Below, one piece after another: positions 48,721 through 57,000 of a DNA stretch of 64,000 bases. A model generated the notes under the pieces. It was not told where the DNA came from. It did no database searches and was given only the letters and a program-made list of their open reading frames with translations. The DNA is from REEB52 sp964626905 (GTDB lineage Bacteria > Chlamydiota > Chlamydiia > Chlamydiales > SM23-39). The DNA lies in contig CAZVHA010000001.1 in assembly GCA_964626905.1 (NCBI GenBank), forward strand, positions 62,001-126,000. Direction: 5' to 3'. Both the position numbers and the translations under genes were made by a program. Position 1 is the stretch's first letter. Each line of letters opens with the position of its first letter.

Positions 48721-50587
48721 TTTAAAAAATCAGATGAAGGATCACTTCATCAAGTACGCCTCCTATGTCATTTTGGATCGGGCAATTCCGAATGTCGTCG
48801 ATGGATTAAAACCGGTGCAGCGGCGCATTTTAGAGATCTTGTATCGGCAAAATGACGAAAAACTCCATAAAGTGGCCAACATTGTAGGCCAAACGATGCA
48901 ATTGCACCCGCATGGAGATGCGCCGATTTACGAGGCGCTCGTAACGCTTGCGAACAAAGGATATATGCTTGAAAAGCAGGGGAATTTTGGGAGCATTTAC
49001 ACAGGCGATCCGGCGGCTGCGGCCCGCTATATCGAGACAAGGCTGACGCCGCTTGCAAGGGAAACGCTCTTTAATCCAGACATCACAGAAAAAATCCCCT
49101 CCTATGATGGGCGAAATTTTGAGCCGGTGACGCTTCCAGCGAAATTGCCCCTTCTCTTGATGCAGGGGGCCGATGGAATTGCCGTCGGAATGGCGACCCG
49201 GATTTTGCCCCACAATTTTGCCGAGCTTTTACAAGCGGAAATTGCCTATCTTGAAGGGAAGGCGTTCAAAATATTTCCCGATTTTCCGACGGGGGGGATT
49301 TTAGATAAAAGCGAATACGATAAGGGGAAGGGGAAAGTCAAACTGCGGGCGAAAATTGAGGCCAAAGATCCCAAAACGCTCGTGATCCGCGAGATTTGCT
49401 ACGGGACGACGACGGAAAGCCTCATTCGCTCAATCGATGAGGCGGCCAAAAAGGGAAAAATCAAGATCGAGGAGATCAACGATTATACGGCAGAAAAAGT
49501 AGAGATCGAGATCAAATTGCCCCGTGGTCAATATGCGGAAGAGATTTTGGATGCACTCTACGCCTTTACCGAGTGTGAGGTCTCTTTGAGCTCTCAGGTG
49601 ATGGTGATCAAAGATGGGTTTCCTTGGGAGACCGATGTCCACGAGATCTTGAGTTACAACGCCGAAAAAGTGGTTGAATTCTTAAAAAGAGAGCTTCAAA
49701 TCGAGCGGGATCTACTTTTGGAAAAGATCTTTTATAAGACGCTCGAAAGGATTTTTATCGAAAACCGGCTCTATAAAAAGATCGAGACGGTAAAAACGCT
49801 CGAAAAAATCCACGAGACTTTAGAGGTCTCTTTAAAACCATTTCGAAAAAAACTACTTCGGGAACCGACCCAAGAAGATCAGGAAAGATTGCTCCAAATT
49901 CCGATTCGGCGCATCTCGCAATTCGATATCGATCGGAATAAAGAGGAAATCGAACTCTTTGAAAAAACAATGCAAGAAGTAGAAAAAAACCTCAAAAATG
50001 TGAGAAAATTTGCGATCCGCCATTTGCAGGCGCTCCTTGCAAAATACGGGGAAAAATTCCCGAGAAAAACGAAAGTCAAGGCGATCGAAGAGATCGATCG
50101 AAGGGCCATTGCAACCAAAGAGATCAAGGTGGGATTCGATGTGGCAACAGGCTTTGTCGGGACTAAAGTGACGGGTGGCGAAAAGTTTTCCTGCACCAAC
50201 TTCGATAAGCTGCTCATCTGCCATAAAGATGGGACGTATAAGGTCGTCAATATCCCTGAAAAACAGTACTTTGAAGGGGTCCTTTGGGCGGGAGTGGCCG
50301 ATAAAAAAAGCGTTTTGAACGTAGTCTATAAAATGAAGGAAAAAGGGCAAGTGTGGGCGAAGCGCTTTGTCGTTGAGAAATTCATTTTGGATAAATTGTA
50401 TCGCTATTTTGATGAGAAGGGAGAGTTGATCTCCTTTTCGGAAGATCCTGATGGGGAAATCGAATTGCAATTTTCTAAGGGGCAAAAGAAGCAAGTCTAT
50501 CGCTTCACCGATGTGCCTGTGACGGGCGCGCAGACGCGCGGCATGCGCCTCTCGATTCATAAGGCGCGCAAAGTCATCTGCCGTTGA
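48713..50587 (+). CDS. parC: Topoisomerase IV-like subunit A (second GyrA/ParC-type)
   Basis: A 624-residue DNA-breaking subunit. NVVDGLKPVQRRILEI and AARYIETRLTPLA (catalytic tyrosine about 104) are the core motifs, with MQLHPHGDAPIYEALVTLAN between. The coiled-coil gate is about 330-440. The C-terminal beta-propeller is short, closer to ParC than to GyrA, which fits decatenation more than supercoiling. It is translationally coupled to the B subunit. Confidence 0.93.
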   Translation: MDDLKNQMKDHFIKYASYVILDRAIPNVVDGLKPVQRRILEILYRQNDEKLHKVANIVGQTMQLHPHGDAPIYEALVTLANKGYMLEKQGNFGSIYTGDPAAAARYIETRLTPLARETLFNPDITEKIPSYDGRNFEPVTLPAKLPLLLMQGADGIAVGMATRILPHNFAELLQAEIAYLEGKAFKIFPDFPTGGILDKSEYDKGKGKVKLRAKIEAKDPKTLVIREICYGTTTESLIRSIDEAAKKGKIKIEEINDYTAEKVEIEIKLPRGQYAEEILDALYAFTECEVSLSSQVMVIKDGFPWETDVHEILSYNAEKVVEFLKRELQIERDLLLEKIFYKTLERIFIENRLYKKIETVKTLEKIHETLEVSLKPFRKKLLREPTQEDQERLLQIPIRRISQFDIDRNKEEIELFEKTMQEVEKNLKNVRKFAIRHLQALLAKYGEKFPRKTKVKAIEEIDRRAIATKEIKVGFDVATGFVGTKVTGGEKFSCTNFDKLLICHKDGTYKVVNIPEKQYFEGVLWAGVADKKSVLNVVYKMKEKGQVWAKRFVVEKFILDKLYRYFDEKGELISFSEDPDGEIELQFSKGQKKQVYRFTDVPVTGAQTRGMRLSIHKARKVICR

Positions 50588-50696
50588 ACCGGTAGCTCGG
50601 TTTCACTTTTGCCCTTGACGGCACCTTCTATATTAGTAATTATAAGCGGTTTACGTTCTATTCTTTTTTAGAAAGAGATCATAGGGTTTGCGATAG

Positions 50697-50726
50697 TTGA
50701 GAAATTCCCGTATTTGTTGTTACAAT
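50697..50726 (+). promoter_or_regulatory. Promoter of the HAD gene, flanked by an inverted repeat
   Basis: TTGAGA (50697-50702) and TACAAT (50721-50726) are 18 bp apart, 31 bp before the ATG at 50758. CTTTTTTAGAAAGAGA (50663-50678) and TCTCTTCTAAAAAAG (50730-50744) are near-perfect inverted copies that bracket it and could hold an operator or loop. The 170-bp gap 50588-50757 holds no gene. Confidence 0.45.
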
Positions 50727-50757
50727 GGTTCTCTTCTAAAAAAGCAAAAGGTGTTTG

Positions 50758-51417
50758 ATGAGAAAGCTAATGTGTTCATTGTTCATTGTAGGAACCCTGT
50801 TGGCCGCCCCGCAGGCGGTAGTATTTGATTGGGGAAATGTGATAGCCATTGATGATCGCTCTGTAGTCGTAGATTTTATGTGTGAGACCTTTCAGTTTTC
50901 TGAGGAAGAGTTCGAAAAAGTCAATCTCAAGAAACGAAAAGCGATGAAAGAGGGAAAATCAGACGTGGAATTTTGGCTCCAGTTTGCTGCAAAGCGGGGG
51001 ATTGATCTTGAAGATCAATGGCCTATGTCTTATCAAGCAACTCTCAAAAGGAGTATCGGCGTTGATGAAGAGATGTTTGCTATCGTCGCTGAGCTGCAAA
51101 GGAAACAGATCCCTGTTGCTCTCTTATCAAATATTAACGATAAATATACCAAACTCATTCGGGATTTCGGTTTTTATGACCCCTTCGAACCTTGCCTGCT
51201 TTCCTGTGAGATGGGGCTGGAAAAACCTGATCCAAAAGCCTATCAACTCCTTTTAGAAAAGCTTGACCTTCCCGCAAATGAGATCGTTTTCATTGACGAT
51301 TTAGAAGAAAATGTTGAAGCGGCTAAGAAGCTAGGCATCGACGCTATTGTCTTCAAATCTGCTACGCAAGTACGCAGCGAATTAGCAAAAAGGGGATTGG
51401 GGGTCGTCCAACAATAA
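50758..51417 (+). CDS. HAD-superfamily hydrolase with an N-terminal export-like segment
   Basis: A 219-residue protein from the ATG at 50758 (a TTG three bases earlier is in frame). The first 18 residues (MRKLMCSLFIVGTLLAAP) look like a signal peptide, but the catalytic motif I VVFDWGNV follows within a few residues, so the hydrophobic stretch could also be the first strand. Motif II is LLSNIND, motif III has EKPDPKAYQ, motif IV is FIDDLEENVEAAKKLGI, all typical of subfamily IA phosphatases. The last few codons and the stop lie in an inverted repeat. Substrate unknown. Confidence 0.85.
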   Translation: MRKLMCSLFIVGTLLAAPQAVVFDWGNVIAIDDRSVVVDFMCETFQFSEEEFEKVNLKKRKAMKEGKSDVEFWLQFAAKRGIDLEDQWPMSYQATLKRSIGVDEEMFAIVAELQRKQIPVALLSNINDKYTKLIRDFGFYDPFEPCLLSCEMGLEKPDPKAYQLLLEKLDLPANEIVFIDDLEENVEAAKKLGIDAIVFKSATQVRSELAKRGLGVVQQ

Positions 51418-51564
51418 CTTTTAGAGCTGTATAGGGAAAAATCGATTCATCTTATTGAGGATCTTCTCTTGCTGGTATTGATGCAATATCAGCTGCGAGA
51501 AGATCCTCAAAACCTGAACCGTTTTTCTCCTATACAGCTCTAAAATTTATTATTGGACAACCCC
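51400..51564. repeat. Long hairpin repeat overlapping the HAD gene stop
   Basis: Perfect arms TTTTAGAGCTGTATAGG (51419-51435) and 51529-51545 extend outward with few mismatches to 51400 and 51564, and inward through TTGAGGATCTTCTC (51455-51468)/51497-51510 to a near-perfect GCTGGTATTG/CAATATCAGC tip. The total is about 165 bp. The final six codons and stop (51415-51417) of the HAD gene lie within the left arm. The rest of the 245-bp gap to 51662 shows no other feature. Confidence 0.87.
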
Positions 51565-51662
51565 TTGGTAGAGAAATGCGCCCTATGAAATAGGGAGTAA
51601 AATACGGACCCAACAGCCTGAAAAATCGAAATGAGACCGGTCCACATCCTGAACTGCAGTTT

Positions 51663-52625
51663 ATGAAAAAAGCCCTTCGGTTCCTTTTTTTACTTGCCAT
51701 TTTTTTTATTTCCTCCTGTGAACGGAATGAGGTGAAAAAGATTTTTCTCGTTTGGATGTTTGACCCTGAAAAATTTTGGGAGGCCGACTGGTGTCGCGAG
51801 CTTTTGGCGTCGGATCAATATGAGATCGAAGAGGTCACTGCCCTCGATGAAAAAATCTATTTGGACCGCGCCATCTACGTCACTCAATTGCCCCGAGAAA
51901 AAAAGGAGCTCGATCGATTTTTCAAAACGCTTCACAAAAAAGGGGCCAGGTTTGGGATCATCCATATCAGCGACGAGGAATATAGCCACTCTACAAAGTC
52001 CTACTCCTACGCCAAATTTGTACTCAGGAACTATTGGAAGAAAAAGTTCGATGGCAATCCAAAAATTCTTCAAATCCCCCTTGGATATAAGACAAAGTTT
52101 TGGGCAGATAGCCCCTCAAAGAAAAGCAAAAAAAGTAGCGAGCGGCAATACTTTGCCAGTTTTGCCGGGCAGTTGAGCAAAAGCGGGCGCAAGGAGATGG
52201 CCGAGCATATGCGAAAACTGGGCCATTTTTTTGTCCATGAGACCTCCTTTTTTGGATCTGCCGATGCACTCCCTGTCGATCAGTATAGAGATCTTTTAAT
52301 GGATTCAGTCTTTGCTCCTTGTCCAAAGGGGTTTGTCAACGTCGACACCTTTCGCCTTTATGAGGCCCTTGAAGCGGGGGCTATTCCAATTGTGGAAAAG
52401 GGCCCCTCCGATTACTACGAGCACCTTTTTCAAGGGAAATACCCGTTTTTCGCAATCGATCAGTGGGATGAGGTGGGTACCCTTCTGAATGAGGGCTTTC
52501 TCTCAGACCCCGAACGGATCGAGCAAAAACGGCAAGAGTGCATCGATTGGTGGAAAAAATCCAAAGAGGAACTGCGAAAAAAAATCCAAAGGCAAATCAT
52601 TCGTTCATTTTTCTTTTTGCCTTGA
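51663..52625 (+). CDS. Lipoprotein with an exostosin/glycosyltransferase-like domain
   Basis: A 320-residue protein. MKKALRFLFLLAIFFISSC is a lipoprotein signal with lipobox ISSC. The mature part ends in a segment typical of exostosin (GT47-like) proteins: FAPCPKGFVNVDTFRLYEAL followed by EAGAIPIVEKG. Glycosyltransferases normally act on nucleotide sugars in the cytosol; an exported, lipid-anchored version suggests a different donor, a binding role, or secretion toward the host cell. No other sugar gene is adjacent. Confidence 0.75.
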   Translation: MKKALRFLFLLAIFFISSCERNEVKKIFLVWMFDPEKFWEADWCRELLASDQYEIEEVTALDEKIYLDRAIYVTQLPREKKELDRFFKTLHKKGARFGIIHISDEEYSHSTKSYSYAKFVLRNYWKKKFDGNPKILQIPLGYKTKFWADSPSKKSKKSSERQYFASFAGQLSKSGRKEMAEHMRKLGHFFVHETSFFGSADALPVDQYRDLLMDSVFAPCPKGFVNVDTFRLYEALEAGAIPIVEKGPSDYYEHLFQGKYPFFAIDQWDEVGTLLNEGFLSDPERIEQKRQECIDWWKKSKEELRKKIQRQIIRSFFFLP

Positions 52626-52700
52626 ATTTTAACCAAAAATCAGACAAAACTGGGGTTATAAACGACCAAATATTAAATCAAAATACCTTGGAATTTGGAC

Positions 52701-54044
52701 ATGTTCAAGAGAATCATAGACTTACATCTTAAACGATGGAAGGTCGATATTTATCGCAAGCCTTTGTTGTTGAGGGGGGCAAGGCAAGTGGGTAAGACCT
52801 ACGCAGCAAGGAAGTTAGGGCAAACTTTTGAGTATTATGTAGAGGTTAATTTTGAGCAAATGAAAGAGGCCTGCCTGATTTTTGAAAAGGATCTGATACC
52901 CGAAAAGTTGATCCGTGCTTTAAGTTTATTGATGAAGGTGCCGATCATACCTGGCAAAACGCTCCTTTTTTTTGATGAGGTGCAAGAGGCTCCTCAGGCC
53001 ATCGTTGCCCTGCGATATTTTTATGAAATGATGCCAGATCTTCACCTGATTGCGGCTGGATCTCTTTTGGAATTTGCCATTGAGAAGGTGGGGGTTTCTG
53101 TGGGGCGGATTTCGATGTTATATATGTATCCAATGTCATTTTTTGAGTATCTAGTTGCAGTTGGGGAAGGGCTGGTGGCGCAAGAAATTTTGAATCATGA
53201 GATTGGAATTTCAATGCAAGAGCCGATTCATGGAAAAATTTTAGATCTCTTGGGAGAATATCTATCTGTTGGGGGAATGCCGGAAGCTGTGGCTCGCTGG
53301 GTTCAAACAAAAGATCCGTCGTCTGTGTTGACGATTTTGCAACAAATTGCAGCGACCTATGCACAAGATTTTGAAAAGTATGCAAGAAAGTCACAAGTGA
53401 AATATTTAGATCGGTTATTTCGGCAAATTCCCCATTTAATCGGCAATGAATTTTCATATAAACAAATCCATGGGGAATTTAGAAAAAGAGAGCTTGCGCC
53501 GGCGTTAGAGCTCTTAGAGCGAGCGAATATCATACATATAGTTCGACACACCTCTGGGAATGGAATTCCCATAGGTGCTGACACCGATTTTGATACGTTT
53601 AAAATCATTTATTTAGACGTAGCTCTTTGCCAAGCGATCATTGGTACAGACATATCAATCTGGTTCTTAAAGCCATTAGAGGGCTTTGAAAATCGCGGAG
53701 AAATCGCAGAGGCTTTTATCGGTCAGGAATTGATCTGTTATGCAAATCCGCATAGCAAAGCCGAGCTTCATTTTTGGAGGCGAAGAGAAAGAAACAGTTC
53801 TGCAGAAATTGACTATTTGATTCAAAGAGGCGAGCAGATTTTTCCAATAGAGGTGAAAAGTGGGCACGGAAACACATTGCGCAGTTTGCGGCTATTCTTA
53901 CAAACACACCCAAAATCCAAACGGGGAATCCGCTTCTCGGCTCTCGACTATTCAGTGATAGATCATCTTGATTCCAGGCCGCTATATTCAGCGGTATCTT
54001 TGGCCCATGAAACGCAAATAGATGGATTAAGGGAGCTGCTATGA
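52701..54044 (+). CDS. AAA ATPase with DUF4143 domain
   Basis: A 447-residue protein from the ATG at 52701 (an in-frame TTG at 52695 is an alternative). Walker A is GARQVGKTY (about 27-35), Walker B LLFFDEVQEAP (about 91-101), arranged as AAA_14. The C-terminal DUF4143 part has EIDYLIQRGEQIFPIEVKSG, a nuclease-like core (E-x-K). These proteins are common accessory genes often carried between bacteria; their role is unknown. It ends 3 bp before the convergent uvrA stop. Confidence 0.9.
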   Translation: MFKRIIDLHLKRWKVDIYRKPLLLRGARQVGKTYAARKLGQTFEYYVEVNFEQMKEACLIFEKDLIPEKLIRALSLLMKVPIIPGKTLLFFDEVQEAPQAIVALRYFYEMMPDLHLIAAGSLLEFAIEKVGVSVGRISMLYMYPMSFFEYLVAVGEGLVAQEILNHEIGISMQEPIHGKILDLLGEYLSVGGMPEAVARWVQTKDPSSVLTILQQIAATYAQDFEKYARKSQVKYLDRLFRQIPHLIGNEFSYKQIHGEFRKRELAPALELLERANIIHIVRHTSGNGIPIGADTDFDTFKIIYLDVALCQAIIGTDISIWFLKPLEGFENRGEIAEAFIGQELICYANPHSKAELHFWRRRERNSSAEIDYLIQRGEQIFPIEVKSGHGNTLRSLRLFLQTHPKSKRGIRFSALDYSVIDHLDSRPLYSAVSLAHETQIDGLRELL

Positions 54045-54047
54045 AGG

Positions 54048-57000
54048 TCATTCGCTCATTTTCTTGACACTGAATCCAAGTTTTTCGCGAATGTATTTAG
54101 CGGTGCGAGAAGTTTTTATTTTGGCCACTTCCTCGGGTGTTCCTTTGGCCATGACTTGTCCTCCTCGCTCTCCCGCATCGGGGCCGAGATCGATGATGTA
54201 GTCGGCATTTACGATCACATCGATGTTGTGTTCGATGATGACGAGGGTATTTTTTTTATCGGCAAGCCCATGGAAAATGTGGAGCAGTTTTAACACATCT
54301 TCTGGGTGGAGTCCCACCGTCGGTTCGTCGATGAGATACAGCGTTTTTCCGCTCTCTCTTTTTGAGAGCTCTCTCGATAGGCGGAGCCTCCCTGCTTCCC
54401 CGCCGGAGAGGGAGACGATCTCTTGCCCGAGTTGCAAATATCCCAAGCCGACATCGATGAGGGTTTTGAGTTTTTTGGCAATTTGGGGAATGGCTGAAAA
54501 CCAATCGAGCGCCTCCACAACGCCCATCTGGAGCACCTCGCCGAAATGTTTGCCCTTGTACTTCACCTCTAAAGAAATGGGATTGAGCCGAGAGCCCTTG
54601 CACGATTCGCAAGGGACTCTCACGGAGGGCAAAAATTGCAAATCGACCGTTTTATACCCAAGGCCCCAGCAGGTGCGGCACATGCCTCTTAAATGATTGG
54701 GGCTGAAATGTCTTGGCTGAAGACCTTTCATTAAGGCCAAAGGGAGGGCTGCAAAATGAGCCCTGATCAATGGCTGTACGTCAGAATAGGTACTCACATC
54801 TGCTCTTGAAGTTTGGCCGATCGGGTTTTGATCGATGGTGATGATTTTTTCAAACTCTTTTCGGGCGCGCAAGTAGCTCATGAGGCTCGATTTTCCAGAG
54901 CCTGAGACGCCGGTGAGGCAAGTGATGGCCCCTTTGGGGAGGGAAACGGTGATATTTTTCAAGTTGTGTAAAGTAGCATTTTCAATGGTGATATCGGGGC
55001 TGAAGGGCCTTCTTTTTTGCGGAATGGGGATCTGTTTTTTGCCGCTCAAATAGGCACCTGTGAGCGAGCGGGGATTATTTTGGATCTCTTTGAGGGTTCC
55101 CTTTGCTGTGATTTGCCCTCCCTCTTTTCCCGCTTTGGGGCCAAAGTCGAAAAGGTAATCGGCGCAGGCCAATGTCATCGGGTCGTGTTCGACCAAGATG
55201 AGCGTATTGCCGAGATCGCGCAGCTCTTTGAGCGCCCGGTTTAATCGCTCATTGTTGTATGGGTGAAGGCCAATCGTCGGCTCATCGAGGACATAAAGAC
55301 ACGAGGTGAGTCCCGATCCGAGCTGTCTTGCGAGGCGAATTCTTTGCAACTCTCCTCCGCTCAAAGTGGGGGCAGAGCGGCTCAAGGTCAGATATTCCAG
55401 ACCGATCGCGAGCAAAAATTGGAGGTATTTGAGGAGTTGGCTGTGGGTTTCTTGCAAAAATGGGGGCACTTTGAGCAAGTTTATAAATTGAAAGGTCTTT
55501 TCGATACTCAAAGCGCATATGTCGGCAATGGACTGTTTTTCAATGAGCACATTTCTCGCCATTGGATTGAGTCTTGAGCCTTGACAGGCAGGACATGCTT
55601 CAGCGCGCATCATCGGCATGAGGGCTTCCCGAATTTCTCCGCGTGCCATTCTCGCAGCTGCAGCCAAAACGGGATGGAGTCCGAGCCACCGGACACTGAG
55701 CCCATTTTTGAGCTTCACTTCCGATCCGCCATTCAGGAGGGCATTTCGATCATCTCCCACGCTTTTTTCCATGAGGCGAATGGCTTCGGAGGTCCCCTTT
55801 TCTTTGAAAAGAAGATCGGCAAAGTCATAAAGAGACCATTTTTTGATCCGCTTTTCCTCATCTAAATGGGCGCCAAAGGTATTTCCAAGCCCCTGACATT
55901 CGGGACACATGCCTAAATCGTGGTTGAACGAAAAGGTTTGTGCAGAAATCTTTTTTTTTGTTTGCAGATCAAACGTGAGATCGCCCTTGTCTCTTGCGTC
56001 TCTTCCGACGATGAGCGACTCTTCGGCTTTTGAGATGGCCTCATAGAGCCGGTTTTGAGCCTTTGGCTCGACAGGGAGTCGATCGATCACGAGGAGCAGT
56101 TCATTTTTACGCATTTTTTCATAGGGGATCTGCTCATCGAGCGAAAAAATTTGTCCGTTGAGCCGGATGCGCAAATATCCTTGCCGCTGCAACCGGGCAG
56201 TGAGCTCCTCAAAACTCTCTTTTTTTTCAAACGGAACCGGTGTCAAAATTTGGATTTTTTCTCCTCTAGGGAGCTTTAAAATTTCTTCGACAATCTCCTC
56301 TTTGCCCATTCTTTGGATCACTTTCCCAGTTTCGGGATCATGCGGGATTCCCAAATGGGCAAAAAGCACCCTTAAAAAGTCGTACACTTCGGTCATTGTT
56401 CCAACGGTGCTTCTCGGATTGAGCCCGCCTGTTTTTTGCTCGAGCGCAATCGAGGGCAAAAGCCCTTCAATCCTTTCCACTTTTGGTTTTTGGAGCTGTT
56501 TGACCATGGCCCGGGCGTAGGCGCTCAGTGTCTCGGTGTAGCGCCTTTGCCCTTCTGCATAGAGCGTTTCAAACGCCATGGTCGATTTGCCCGACCCTGA
56601 GGGGCCGCAAAAGACTGAAATCTTCCCGTGGGGAATCTCAAGCGAAACATTTTTCAGATTGTTTTGCTGCGCGCCCACAACTGAAATGACCCCTCTTTCC
56701 TTCGGTTTTTTGGCCTTTCTTTTTTCGGTTTTAAGCCCTTTGAGCGCAAGAGCTGTGGGGGTGTTTAATTTGGCAATTTTTTCTGGTGTTCCGGTGCCGA
56801 TGATTTCTCCTCCGTGGACACCTGCGCCCGGACCCAAATCGATGATCCAATCGGCGCATTTTACAAAGTCCATATTGTGTTCGATGACGAGCACCGTATT
56901 GCCCCGGTCGACGAGTTTTTGCAAAATTCCGATCAATTTGGCAATGTCGTGGAAATGGAGCCCCGTGGTGGGCTCGTCCAAAATATAGATCGTTTTGCCG

